Notes: a model not told the origin generated them from the letters alone. Shown: positions 1-8,070, counted from the first letter of the stretch. The stretch is DNA of 28,282 nt from Gaiella sp038230035 (GCA_038230035.1 JBBRNX010000029.1:1-28282); one strand, 5' to 3'. Made by a program: numbers and translations.

Positions 1-45
1 ACGACGACCAGCAGGTCCGAGCTTCGCGTTAGCGTGCAACAACAT
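1..45 (-). CDS. N-terminus of a probable IS481/IS3-type transposase, cut by the window edge
   Basis: On the minus strand an ATG at 45 is preceded by a near-perfect Shine-Dalgarno (AAAGGAGG) at 53-60, and opens a frame that runs off the window: MLLHANAKLGPAGRR. This start resembles what I remember of IS481-like integrase-core transposases from actinobacteria (a short start, then '..L.PAGR..LV..' before the helix-turn-helix), but only 15 residues are visible. The family is therefore a memory-based guess. The strong ribosome site makes a real gene start likely. The sequence to the right (about 100-141) could hold the element's end, for example an end at the GGCACTACA that finishes at 141; the other end is outside the window, so no terminal repeat can be verified. 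Confidence 0.5.
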   Translation of the reverse strand, partial: MLLHANAKLGPAGRR

Positions 46-104
46 CCGAGCCCTCCTTTGAGCGTGAGTCCGGGAAGACCCAAAGCCTCAAAGGAGGGCC
101 GGAT
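44..104 (-). promoter_or_regulatory. Stem-loop that hides the Shine-Dalgarno of the leftward transposase-like gene
   Basis: CCCTCCTTTGAG (51-62) and CTCAAAGGAGGG (87-98) are perfect 12-bp inverted arms around a 24-nt loop. They are extended outward by ATCCG (44-48) pairing with CGGAT (100-104). Read on the minus strand, the upstream arm is an anti-Shine-Dalgarno and the downstream arm contains AAAGGAGG, the ribosome site of the ATG at 45. Folding would block translation of transcripts that enter from outside, a known self-limiting device of insertion sequences such as IS10, IS50 and IS200. There is no T-run after either arm, so a Rho-independent terminator is less likely. Confidence 0.6.
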
Positions 105-182
105 AGAACCTCAGCCGTTCACAACGTGTGTAGGCACTACAACTAGAGCCTCGGGCACGCGGGGCCTACTACGCTACGCCGC

Positions 183-590
183 ATGAGCGTTGGCGTGCTG
201 AGGGGGCGATGCGAGTGCAGGGTCGTTGCGTTCGAGGTCTCGGACGAGTTCGTCGTCGCGTACAACTGCCACTGCTCGAACTGCCGTGCGATGACGGGCT
301 CGGCATTCTTGCCCTGGGGCGAGGTCGAGCCCGAGAAGCTAGCGGTAACCGAGGGTGCGGACTCGTTGGTGGTGATCGGCGATGCCGACGGACACCACGC
401 GACGCGCTGCGAGAGGTGCTTCTCGCTGCTGTATTGGACCGGCTACGAAGGCAAGATCCGTGTGCCGTATGGGTCACTTGTCGACGAGCCAGCGCTCAAG
501 CCGACAGCGCACATGTTCGTCGGCTCCAAGGCTTCGTGGCATGAGATCCTTGACGACCTCCCGCAGCACGACGAGTCTCCGTGGTCTTGA
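183..590 (+). CDS. GFA-family (glutathione-dependent formaldehyde-activating enzyme-like) zinc protein
   Basis: 135 aa, the usual length of the GFA / CENP-V fold. Zinc-binding cysteines fall in the family pattern: CxC at residues 10-12 (GRCECR), the NCHCSNCR block at 28-35 with C29, C31 and C34, and CxxC at C76-C79 (RCERC). The C-terminal HMFVGSKASW segment is also typical of the family. Members were named for glutathione-formaldehyde adduct handling, but most are uncharacterised, so the substrate here is unknown. The ATG at 183 has no obvious Shine-Dalgarno; it was chosen because it lies just before the first conserved block. The gene stands alone beside the probable insertion-sequence edge, with 185 bp to the next start. 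Confidence 0.85.
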   Translation: MSVGVLRGRCECRVVAFEVSDEFVVAYNCHCSNCRAMTGSAFLPWGEVEPEKLAVTEGADSLVVIGDADGHHATRCERCFSLLYWTGYEGKIRVPYGSLVDEPALKPTAHMFVGSKASWHEILDDLPQHDESPWS

Positions 591-720
591 TCCGCTGATT
601 TGGGAGAAGGCGACTGCCACCGCTCAAGGGGACATTCGGCGACTTGCAACCGAACATTCCCACCAGTCGTGTACCGGACAGGCCTCTCCTCCGGCACTGG
701 ACATGGCGGCTCGAGACAAG

Positions 721-739
721 GCCGATTCGCAACATCGGC
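721..739. promoter_or_regulatory. Inverted repeat upstream of the HxlR gene, possible autoregulatory operator
   Basis: GCCGAT (721-726) and ATCGGC (734-739) form a perfect 6-bp dyad with a 7-nt spacer, 37 bp before the ATG at 776. A weak promoter can be drawn over it: TTCGCA at 726-731, 17 nt, TACACT at 749-754. HxlR regulators bind dyads near their own or neighbouring promoters, so an operator role is plausible. The rest of 591-775 shows nothing else. Confidence 0.35.
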
Positions 740-775
740 TACCAGCCGTACACTTTGTCTGTGGCTTCGCGCACG

Positions 776-1123
776 ATGCTTTCCGTCCACGGCACGCAGA
801 CCTGCTCTGTGGCCGCGTGCGCCGAGATCGTCGGCTCGAAATGGACGGTGCTGCTCGTGCACGACCTCTCCGAAGGGCCGCGGCGCTTCACGGCGCTCGA
901 GCACTCGCTGAGCGGGATCAGCCCGCGCACACTTGCCGAAAGACTGCGCTGGCTCGAGGCGGAAGGGATCGTCGTTCGCCGGAGCTACGCCGAGTCGCCG
1001 CCACGGGTCGAGTACGAGCTGACCGAGAAGGGCGATGCGCTGCTCCCGATCGTCGGCGAGATGCGCCGCTTCGGGCACGAGTGGCTCGGCTGCGGCCCGC
1101 ACGAGCTGACCGCGCCCGAGTAG
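776..1123 (+). CDS. HxlR-family winged-helix transcriptional regulator
   Basis: 115 aa from the ATG at 776. It carries the typical N-terminal cysteine region and GSKWTVLLVHDL, then GPRRFTALEHSLSGIS and TLAERLRWLEAEGIVVRR, the recognition-helix and wing region of HxlR proteins. Members are small dimeric DNA-binding proteins, often sensing aldehydes or redox-active molecules through the conserved N-terminal cysteine (here TCSVAAC). The frame is open further upstream (to about 644), but the extra residues are not family-like, and a 110-120 aa protein is the norm; a GTG at 761 is an alternative start. It follows the GFA gene on the same strand, but the 185-bp gap argues for its own promoter. Its targets cannot be told from the sequence. 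Confidence 0.85.
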   Translation: MLSVHGTQTCSVAACAEIVGSKWTVLLVHDLSEGPRRFTALEHSLSGISPRTLAERLRWLEAEGIVVRRSYAESPPRVEYELTEKGDALLPIVGEMRRFGHEWLGCGPHELTAPE

Positions 1124-1130
1124 CGACACG

Positions 1131-1667
1131 TCAGCCTGGAGCAGGATCGCTCGGCAAACGTGACCAGAGCTCGATGTCCTCGCGCACGCCCGGCTTCAGA
1201 AAGCATGACCGCAGCGCCCCTTCGTACGTGAAGCCGCACCGTTCGGCGACTCGCTTCGACGGCTCGTTGAGGACAGAGATCATCAGCTCGAGTCGCTCCA
1301 GCCCGGTCTCCGTGAAGCTCCACTCCGCCAGCTGACGGAGCGCAGCTGTCGCAATGCCGCGACCCCGTGCGGCCGGCGCGACCATGTACCCGAGCTCCGC
1401 GGTCGCCGACTCGCGGTCGATCCGAGGCAGAACGGCTATCCCCAGAAACGCCCCGGTCACGGTGTCCTCGATCGCGAACACCTCCCGCGTCCCATCGAGG
1501 CGAGCGCGTTCATAGCGCTCCAGCCAGGTTCGCGCGAAATCGGCGGGCGGCGGAGAAGGGACGCGCGTGAACCGCTGCACGGCCGGGTCCTCGACGAGAT
1601 CTGCAACTGCCTCGAGGTGCGACTCCGCGAGCGGAACGAGCCTGATACCGGTGGAAGGGGGAGGCAA
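1131..1667 (-). CDS. GNAT-family N-acetyltransferase (RimJ/RimL-like)
   Basis: 178 aa. It has the RimJ/RimL-type layout: an N-terminal 'RLVPLAESHLEAVADLVEDPAVQRFT' strand-helix block, a middle ELGYMVAPAARGRGIATAALR block containing the acetyl-CoA pyrophosphate loop (RGRGIA), and a C-terminal LMISVLNEPSKRVAERCGF block. It transfers acetyl from acetyl-CoA to an amine, commonly a protein N-terminus, amino acid or drug; the substrate is not predictable. The only start near the conserved beginning is a TTG at 1667, which lies inside the palindromic repeat behind pepT, 9 nt after the pepT stop. It is probably the last gene of the rpoD-M20-pepT run, translated by reinitiation. It converges on the HxlR gene with only 7 bp between stops. 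Confidence 0.85.
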   Translation of the reverse strand: MPPPSTGIRLVPLAESHLEAVADLVEDPAVQRFTRVPSPPPADFARTWLERYERARLDGTREVFAIEDTVTGAFLGIAVLPRIDRESATAELGYMVAPAARGRGIATAALRQLAEWSFTETGLERLELMISVLNEPSKRVAERCGFTYEGALRSCFLKPGVREDIELWSRLPSDPAPG

Positions 1668-1679
1668 GCCTCGCCCCTA
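1657..1679 (-). repeat. REP-like palindrome, copy A (overlaps pepT stop and GNAT start)
   Basis: On the minus strand GTAG is followed by GGGCGAGGC-TT-GCCTCCCCC. The distal arm is slightly degenerate compared with the other copies. TAG at 1677-1679 is the pepT stop codon, and the loop TTG at 1665-1667 is the GNAT start. Confidence 0.8.
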
Positions 1680-2942
1680 CGGCTCGGCCCAGATCTGCAC
1701 CAGCTCGACGACCATCGCCGCCGCTGCGGCCATGTCCTGCACGCTCGCCCACTCGCGCACCGAGTGGTAGTCCTGACCCCCGGTGAAGAGGTTCGGCGTC
1801 GGCAGGCCCGCCTCCGAAAGACGCGACCCGTCGGTGCCGCCGCGGATCGGCTCGAACACGGCCTCCGCGCCGATCCGACGGTACGCCTCGACGGCAGCAG
1901 CAACCACGCGCGGATGCTTCTCGATCGCCTGGCCCATGTTCGGGTACTGGAACTCGACGTCGACCTGCACGCGTGCGCGCGGCTCGCGAGCCACGACGTC
2001 GGCTGCGAGCCCGCGCAGGAGCGAGACGTGCTGCTCCAGCTTCTCGTCGTCGTGGTCGCGAACGATGAACGTCACCTTTGTCTCCTCCGCGGTGCCCGCG
2101 ATCCTGGCGGGGTGCACGAAGCCCTCTCGACCCTCGGTCGTCTCGGGTGACAGCCCGTCCCGCGGGAGCGCCGCGACGAGATCTGCTGCAAGCTTGAGGC
2201 TGTTGACGAGCTTGCCCTTCGCCGTTCCCGGATGCGTGCCGCGGCCGTGGATCGTGATCACGATCTCCTTCGCCGAGAACGACTCGCACTCGAGCGCCCC
2301 GAAGCCGGAGCCGTCGAGCGTGTAGCCGAGCGCCGCACCGAACTCGTCGAGGTCGAAATGGAGCGTGCCGCGGCTCACCTCTTCGTCGACCGTGAAGCCG
2401 ACCCGAACGGGCGCGTGCGCGACCTCCGGGTGCCGCGCCAGCCAGGCGACCGCTGCCATGATCTCCGCGACTCCCGCCTTGTCGTCGGCGCCCAGCAGCG
2501 TCGTCCCGTCGCTCGTCACGATGTCGTGGCCGAGTCGCGCGGCGAGCTCGGGTGTGTCGGAGGGATCGATGGTCTGGCGCGGATCGCCGGGCAAGACGAT
2601 CACCTCGCCGTCGTAGCTCTCGTGGACGATCGGCGTTACTCCTGTGCCCGAGCACTCAGTGGACGTGTCGACGTGCGCGAGCAGCCCGACAACCGGTTCG
2701 GTGACCGAGCCCGGCAGGGTCGCAAACACGTAGCCGTGCTCGGTCAGCCGCGCGTCTTCGAGCCCGATCTCGTGCAGCTCCTCGATCAGCAGACGGGACA
2801 GGACGAGCTGCTTCTCGGTGCTCGGATACGTGTCACTCGCAACACTCGACTGCGTGTCGATACGGACGTAGCGAAGGAATCGCGCCAGCACATCGGCAGC
2901 CAGCTCCTCCGCCAGCGGCGTGACGAACGGTGCCTTACCCAA
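1677..2942 (-). CDS. pepT: Peptidase T (tripeptide aminopeptidase, M20 family)
   Basis: About 421 aa; PepT is usually near 410. It is a cytoplasmic dizinc aminopeptidase that removes N-terminal residues from tripeptides. PepT signatures run in order: RFLRYVRIDTQS, the PSTEKQ segment, the metal histidine in LLAHVDTS, LLGADDKAGVAEIM with the bridging aspartate, the catalytic glutamate pair in FTVDEEVSRG, GTHPGTAKGK in the lid domain, and the C-terminal LFTGGQDYHSVREW with the last metal histidine. The start is uncertain. TTG at 2942 overlaps the stop of the upstream M20 gene and precedes the conserved LAEELA block; GTG at 2984 (50-bp overlap) and GTG at 2891 are alternatives. The stop TAG belongs to a REP-like repeat. 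Confidence 0.9.
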   Translation of the reverse strand: MGKAPFVTPLAEELAADVLARFLRYVRIDTQSSVASDTYPSTEKQLVLSRLLIEELHEIGLEDARLTEHGYVFATLPGSVTEPVVGLLAHVDTSTECSGTGVTPIVHESYDGEVIVLPGDPRQTIDPSDTPELAARLGHDIVTSDGTTLLGADDKAGVAEIMAAVAWLARHPEVAHAPVRVGFTVDEEVSRGTLHFDLDEFGAALGYTLDGSGFGALECESFSAKEIVITIHGRGTHPGTAKGKLVNSLKLAADLVAALPRDGLSPETTEGREGFVHPARIAGTAEETKVTFIVRDHDDEKLEQHVSLLRGLAADVVAREPRARVQVDVEFQYPNMGQAIEKHPRVVAAAVEAYRRIGAEAVFEPIRGGTDGSRLSEAGLPTPNLFTGGQDYHSVREWASVQDMAAAAAMVVELVQIWAEP

Positions 2943-4272
2943 GTTCAGCAAGTCGGCGGAGAAGCTCCCGCACTGTTTGGACACCGAGATCGAGATACTC
3001 AGCCGGGATGCGCTCGTTCGGGGAGTGGATGTTCGACTCGCTGAGCGAGAAGCCGGTGACGATCGCCGGGATGCCGCGGGCGGTGATCGTGGTCACGATC
3101 GGGATCGAGCCTCCGGTGCGGATCAGCAGCGGCCTGGTGCCGACGGTCTCCTCGAACACGTCCTGCGTGATCCGGATCGCGGGTGAATCGGAAGCAACGA
3201 GCGCGGGCTCGCCCTTCGTCCACAGCTCGACGTCGACATCGGCTCCGGCTGGAGCCGCCTCGCGGACGAGTCGCTGGAACTCGGGGACGAGAGCGGCCGT
3301 CTCCTGTCCCGGCGCGAGGCGCATCGACACGTTGGCGCAGGCCTCGACCGGGATCACCGTCTTCTGCAGTCGTGGCGAGCCACCCTCGATGCCGTTGACA
3401 TCGACCGACGGTTCCGCCCAGGTGCGGATGTAGAACTGCTCGAGCGCTGCGGAATCCATGGGCGTCGCTCCCTGGCCGTCAACCTCCTCGGCTGCGTCTG
3501 GCAGCTGCGCCCAACTCGCGAGCTCTGCGTTGGTCGGAGGTGTGATGCCGACGCGCAACGGCTCGGGCAGCAGGCCGTTCGGTCCGGCGAGAACGCCTGC
3601 CAGCGCGCGGTTCAGGGCGTGCAACGCGTTGAGAGCGACGCCGCCGTACATCCCCGAGTGCAGGTCGCGTTCGCCCGTTCGCACGGTGACATGGAAGTAG
3701 CAGACGCCGCGCAGCCCGATCTCGATCGCCGGCACATCGCGGCGCAGCATCCCGCCGTCGAGCACGATCGCGGCATCGGCGCCGCGCTCGTCCCGCTCGA
3801 GCCACTGGACGATCGAGTCGCCCCCGGTCTCTTCCTCGCCGTCGCACGCGAAGCGCACGTTCACCGGCAGCTCACCGGCCGCGGCAAGCGACTCGCACGC
3901 GTCGAGGAGCATGAACAGGTGGGCCTTGTCGTCGGCGACGCCGCGGGCATAGAGCCAGCCGTCGCGCTCGGTCAGCTCGAACGGCGGCGACTCCCAGAGG
4001 TCGAGCGGGTCGGGCGGCTGCACGTCGAAGTGCGCGTAGACGAGGATCGTCGGGGCCGACTCCGCGCCAAGCGAAGCACGTACTTCGCCGATCGCGAGCG
4101 GGCTGCCATGCCAGTCGACGACCTCGGCCTCACCCCCAGCGGCCCGGATCCTCGCGACGACCCATTGTGCCGCCAGCTGCACATCGCCCCGGTGAGCCGC
4201 ATCTGCACTGACGGAAGGGATCGCGATCAGCTCGGAGAGCCCGGCGACAAGAGATGCATGCGACCGAGCCAC
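2935..4272 (-). CDS. M20-family dipeptidase (CNDP / PepV-like)
   Basis: 445 aa from the GTG at 4272. Domain order is that of M20 dipeptidases: the metal histidine and aspartate in VYAHFDVQPPDP, the bridging aspartate in RGVADDKA, the general-base glutamates in CDGEEETGG, a dimerisation lid with RDLHSGMYGG, and a C-terminal RTGGSIPIV and SLSESNIHSPNERI block with the last metal histidine. It probably hydrolyses dipeptides or N-acyl amino acids in the cytoplasm. The open frame extends upstream, but its first residues (ERARQASPLL) are only a translation of the REP-like repeat, so the GTG is preferred. It ends TAA at 2935-2937, overlapping the likely start of pepT, so the two peptidases look translationally coupled. 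No promoter is evident in the 84-bp gap behind rpoD, which holds the REPIN-like pair. Confidence 0.87.
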   Translation of the reverse strand: MARSHASLVAGLSELIAIPSVSADAAHRGDVQLAAQWVVARIRAAGGEAEVVDWHGSPLAIGEVRASLGAESAPTILVYAHFDVQPPDPLDLWESPPFELTERDGWLYARGVADDKAHLFMLLDACESLAAAGELPVNVRFACDGEEETGGDSIVQWLERDERGADAAIVLDGGMLRRDVPAIEIGLRGVCYFHVTVRTGERDLHSGMYGGVALNALHALNRALAGVLAGPNGLLPEPLRVGITPPTNAELASWAQLPDAAEEVDGQGATPMDSAALEQFYIRTWAEPSVDVNGIEGGSPRLQKTVIPVEACANVSMRLAPGQETAALVPEFQRLVREAAPAGADVDVELWTKGEPALVASDSPAIRITQDVFEETVGTRPLLIRTGGSIPIVTTITARGIPAIVTGFSLSESNIHSPNERIPAEYLDLGVQTVRELLRRLAELG

Positions 4273-4287
4273 GGCCGGGCAGTCTAG

Positions 4288-4359
4288 TAGGGGTGAGGCT
4301 TGCCTCGCCCTTTCAACCGCCACGCCTCAAAACCGAGGGCGAGGCAAGCCTCGCCCCTA
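4288..4359. repeat. REPIN-like pair: two inverted REP-like copies (B and C) behind rpoD
   Basis: Copy B (4288-4310, plus orientation, with one C-to-T change) and copy C (4337-4359, minus orientation) face each other across a 26-nt spacer. Both have GTAG at the outer foot and an inner palindrome, so the pair can fold into two small hairpins or one 23-bp stem with a single mismatch. TAG of copy C (4357-4359) is the rpoD stop. This matches the REPIN/BIME layout known from REP elements mobilised by RAYT (TnpA-REP) transposases; no RAYT gene is in the window. Confidence 0.75.
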
Positions 4360-5397
4360 CGCCACGTCGCGGACGGACTCGGACTCCGCGAAGGCGCGCA
4401 GCTTCTTCAGGCTCTGATGCTCGATCTGACGGATGCGTTCGCGCGTCACGTTGAACGCGCGGCCGACTTCATCGAGGGTCCGCGGCTGCTGCCCGTCGAG
4501 CCCGTAGCGCAACTCGAGCACCTGCCGCTCACGGTCGGAAAGCTTGAAGAGGATCGCCCGCAGCGCCTCCCGGCGAAGCGCCGTCTCGGCAGCCTCGTCA
4601 GGTAGGGGCGCAGTGCTGTCGGTGATGAAGTTCCCGAGCTCGGACTCGTCGTCGTCGCCCACGGGCTTCTCGAGAGACACCGGTGTCTGTGCGCTCCGGC
4701 GGATCTGCTCGACCTCCTCCACCGAGAGGTCGAGGTCGAGCGCGATCTCGGGGACCGTCGGCTCACGCGACAGCTCGCCGCGCAGCTTCCGCTCCGAACG
4801 GTGGATCCGGTTCAGCTTCTCGACGACGTGGACCGGCATGCGGATCGTCCGCCCCTTGTCGGCGATCGCCCGGGCCACCGCCTGGCGGATCCACCACGTC
4901 GCGTAGGTCGAGAACTTGTAACCCTTGCGCCAGTCGAACTTCTCGGCCGCTCGCACGAGCCCGATCGTCCCTTCCTGGATCAGGTCGAGGAACGGCAGCC
5001 CCTGGTTGCGGTAGCGCTTCGCGATCGAGACGACGAGCCGCAGGTTCGCCTCGACCATCGCCTGCTTGGCCAGATGCTCGCCGAGCTCGATCCGCTTGGC
5101 GAGCTCGACCTCCTGCGCCGCGGTGAGCAACGGGACCTTGCCGATGTCTTTGAGGAAGAGCTGCAGCGTGTCGGTCGAGACCTCGGCGCCGGCTTCGAAG
5201 TCCAGCGGCTTCTCGGTCTCTTCCTCGGGCGGCTGGATGACCTCGATCTGGGCGTCCTCGAGAGCGGCGTAGAACTCGTCCATCTGGCCCGGCTCGAGGT
5301 CGAGCTCGTCGAGCGCGAGGGTGATCTCCTCGGCGTCGAGGCGACCCGTCACACGGCCGGCTTCGAGGAGTGTCCGCGCCTCATCGGTGTCGAGCAA
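4357..5397 (-). CDS. rpoD: Primary (group 1/2) RNA polymerase sigma factor, RpoD/SigA family
   Basis: 346 aa. It has a short region 1.1 (about residues 1-55), region 1.2 starting PLLTAAQEVELAKRIE, and a complete region 2 (EANLRLVVSIAKRYRNQGL, LIQEGTIGLVRAAEKFD, then KFSTYATWWIRQAV for the -10). Region 3 opens RTIRMPVHVVEKLN, and region 4 holds LSDRERQVLELRYGLDG and the -35 helix VTRERIRQIE. It directs core polymerase to housekeeping promoters. With region 1.1 present it is most likely the primary sigma, although a close paralogue elsewhere cannot be excluded. The start is unsettled: TTG at 5397 lacks a Shine-Dalgarno, while an in-frame CTG at 5442 has AAGGGG 6 nt upstream. The stop TAG is part of the REP-like repeat. 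Confidence 0.93.
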   Translation of the reverse strand: MLDTDEARTLLEAGRVTGRLDAEEITLALDELDLEPGQMDEFYAALEDAQIEVIQPPEEETEKPLDFEAGAEVSTDTLQLFLKDIGKVPLLTAAQEVELAKRIELGEHLAKQAMVEANLRLVVSIAKRYRNQGLPFLDLIQEGTIGLVRAAEKFDWRKGYKFSTYATWWIRQAVARAIADKGRTIRMPVHVVEKLNRIHRSERKLRGELSREPTVPEIALDLDLSVEEVEQIRRSAQTPVSLEKPVGDDDESELGNFITDSTAPLPDEAAETALRREALRAILFKLSDRERQVLELRYGLDGQQPRTLDEVGRAFNVTRERIRQIEHQSLKKLRAFAESESVRDVA

Positions 5398-5469
5398 GTC
5401 GACGGGGCCGCGAGGCGTGCTCTCGGGATCCGCAACGGTCAGGTCGATCCCCTTCGTCCGTGGGCTGTC

Positions 5470-5498
5470 ACGCTAGCCACAGCCATGTCCCACGTCAA
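5470..5498 (-). promoter_or_regulatory. Predicted rpoD promoter
   Basis: On the minus strand TTGACG (5493-5498), 17 nt, then TAGCGT (5470-5475): a good housekeeping-type promoter in the gap between the TPR-like gene and rpoD. The start of transcription would be near 5463, leaving a leader of roughly 20-65 nt depending on the true start codon. The TAGCGT hexamer recurs in the predicted xylF promoter. Confidence 0.6.
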
Positions 5499-5518
5499 AG
5501 AAATCCCCATGCGGTCGC

Positions 5519-6514
5519 TCAAGAACCGGGCACGGCTTTGAGCGTCGCGAGGAACCGCGTCGCCTCCTGCGCCAGCGGCGATCCCGGCTCCGCGGTCTGC
5601 GCCAGGCGCAGTTGCCGCTTCGCCTCTTTGACCGCGCCTGTCCACAGCAGGAGCAGCCCGAGGTGGAACCGGACCGTCGCGGCGTGCGGGAACCGGCGCG
5701 AGAGCGGCCCCAGGCGTGAGAACGAGGTCGAGAGATGCGCCTTGTCGAAGCGGGCGACAGCCGCCGCCGTGAGTGTCTCGGGATCGCTCGGTGCGAGCCG
5801 GACCGCCGCGTCGAACTCACGACGCGCAGACACCGGCCGGAACAGCGTCTGCAGTGCGACACCGTAGAGGAGCTTCGCCTTCGCGCCCCCTGTCGTCGCG
5901 TTCCGTCGCAAGAGGGCGAGCTGCTCCGGCGGCGACAGGCCGTCGAGCTGCGGCGGCAGGGGCTCGGCAGGGACGAAGGTCGGGAGATTCCGGTTGAAAC
6001 GCGGATAGAGAAGGTTGCCGGCCGTGATCGCGTACGACGAATCGGGCTCGACGACGGCTGCCCGCCGCCACGCCTCCTCCGACCCGGGACGGCCCGCCCA
6101 GAAGCGCGCCAGCCCGAGGTTCACCTGGACAAGGCCGCTGCGTGGGTGCTCGACCGCCAACGCCTCGAGCCGCGACAACGCATCCGTCGGCCAGGCCGCG
6201 ATCGCCTGACCCACCTGAGCCTCGAGCGAGTGGTACACGGCGAAGACTGCTTCTGCCTGTTTGCGATGACCTTGATCGAACAGGCTCAGCCCTCGTCGCA
6301 GGTCGACGGCTTCAGGGTCGACGCGCACACCGAGATCGAGTGCCAACGGCGGTGCTCCGGCTCTCGGCTTGAGCGCGCTCGCAAGAGACGGCGGCTCGCC
6401 ACCGGAACGCGCCGCGTAGCCGACGACGGCAGCCGTCGCTGCAAGCGCGACGAACCCGACGACGGCAAACACACGGGCGCGGGACGACACGCCATCGAAT
6501 CTAGCCGGGAACAT
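5519..6514 (-). CDS. Membrane-anchored TPR-like protein of unknown function
   Basis: 331 aa from the ATG at 6514 (alternative GTG at 6490). One N-terminal hydrophobic segment at about residues 14-32 (VFAVVGFVALAATAAVVGYAA) follows an Arg-containing start, so the rest is probably outside the membrane as a signal-anchored or secreted domain. The body is rich in helical repeats of TPR type: QVNLGLARFWAGRPGSEEAWRRA, AKLLYGVALQTLFRPVSARREFDAAVRLAP, and VRFHLGLLLLWTGAVKEAKRQLRLA with EPGSPLAQEA. Such repeats usually bind partner proteins. No enzymatic motif is seen. The open frame reaches further upstream, but this overlaps the divergent activating-enzyme gene and is not protein-like. It lies just upstream of rpoD on the same strand, 120 bp apart. 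Confidence 0.8.
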   Translation of the reverse strand: MFPARFDGVSSRARVFAVVGFVALAATAAVVGYAARSGGEPPSLASALKPRAGAPPLALDLGVRVDPEAVDLRRGLSLFDQGHRKQAEAVFAVYHSLEAQVGQAIAAWPTDALSRLEALAVEHPRSGLVQVNLGLARFWAGRPGSEEAWRRAAVVEPDSSYAITAGNLLYPRFNRNLPTFVPAEPLPPQLDGLSPPEQLALLRRNATTGGAKAKLLYGVALQTLFRPVSARREFDAAVRLAPSDPETLTAAAVARFDKAHLSTSFSRLGPLSRRFPHAATVRFHLGLLLLWTGAVKEAKRQLRLAQTAEPGSPLAQEATRFLATLKAVPGS

Positions 6515-6561
6515 CGCGCCGCCGCGCCGCGTTCGAGCGTCTGTTGCCTTCCGGAAACTCC

Positions 6562-6591
6562 TTGGGAGATCGGGCCTCATGTTGCTATATT
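6562..6591 (+). promoter_or_regulatory. Predicted promoter of the sulfur-transfer operon (almost leaderless)
   Basis: TTGGGA (6562-6567), 18 nt, TATATT (6586-6591). Transcription would start near 6598, only about 4 nt before the ATG at 6602. A weak GGGAAAG lies upstream of the start codon, mostly outside such a transcript. Confidence 0.55.
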
Positions 6592-6601
6592 CGGGAAAGT
6601 A

Positions 6602-7794
<1,193 letters not shown>

Positions 7795-7798
<4 letters not shown>

Positions 7799-8070
7799 CC
7801 GCCGTTCGCATTCCTCCCACATTGCGCGGCGAAGTCGGTGGCGAACGGCAGGTCGAGGCCGAGGGCGCAACCGTGCGCGAACTGCTCGACGATCTCGCGG
7901 CGAAATACCCGGCGCTCGGAGCGCAGGTGCTCGAGAACGGCGGCGTCGCACCGTTCGTCAACGTGTATCTCGGCGGCGAGGATGTCCGCACGCTCGACGG
8001 CCTCGAGACGGCCGTCGCACCCGGACAGACGCTGATCCTGCTCCCGGCCATGGCTGGCGGCTCGTGCTGA
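7795..8070 (+). CDS. cysO: CysO-like ubiquitin-fold sulfur carrier with C-terminal GGSC
   Basis: 91 aa, GTG start overlapping the previous stop (GTGA at 7795-7798). It has the ThiS/MoaD/CysO pattern: a basic N-terminal strand (VRIPPTLR), TVRELLDDLAAKYPAL helix, FVNVYLGGEDVR, then the long ILLPAMAGG tail. As in Mycobacterium tuberculosis CysO, the thiocarboxylated carrier should donate sulfur to the cysteine synthase encoded next. The frame ends GGSC, two residues beyond the diglycine, so it could not be activated until Ser-Cys is removed. The last codons overlap the cysM start by 7 bp, so the reading is constrained by the overlapping gene. The JAMM peptidase downstream is the obvious candidate for trimming. 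Confidence 0.9.

Noticed and set aside
51..98. Hairpin at the left edge as a Rho-independent terminator
   Set aside because: No T-run on either side, and one arm is an exact Shine-Dalgarno for an ATG at the right distance; sequestration explains it better.
1510..2655. 381-residue minus-strand open frame overlapping pepT
   Set aside because: Arg-rich shadow of pepT in another frame; pepT has all family motifs.
4273..4323. N-terminal extension of the M20 dipeptidase
   Set aside because: The extra residues are a translation of the REP-like repeat; the GTG at 4272 gives a normal length.
5735..6601. Upstream extension of the rhodanese-MoeB frame
   Set aside because: It is antisense to the TPR-like gene and lies before the predicted promoter and ATG; the rhodanese domain begins right after 6602.
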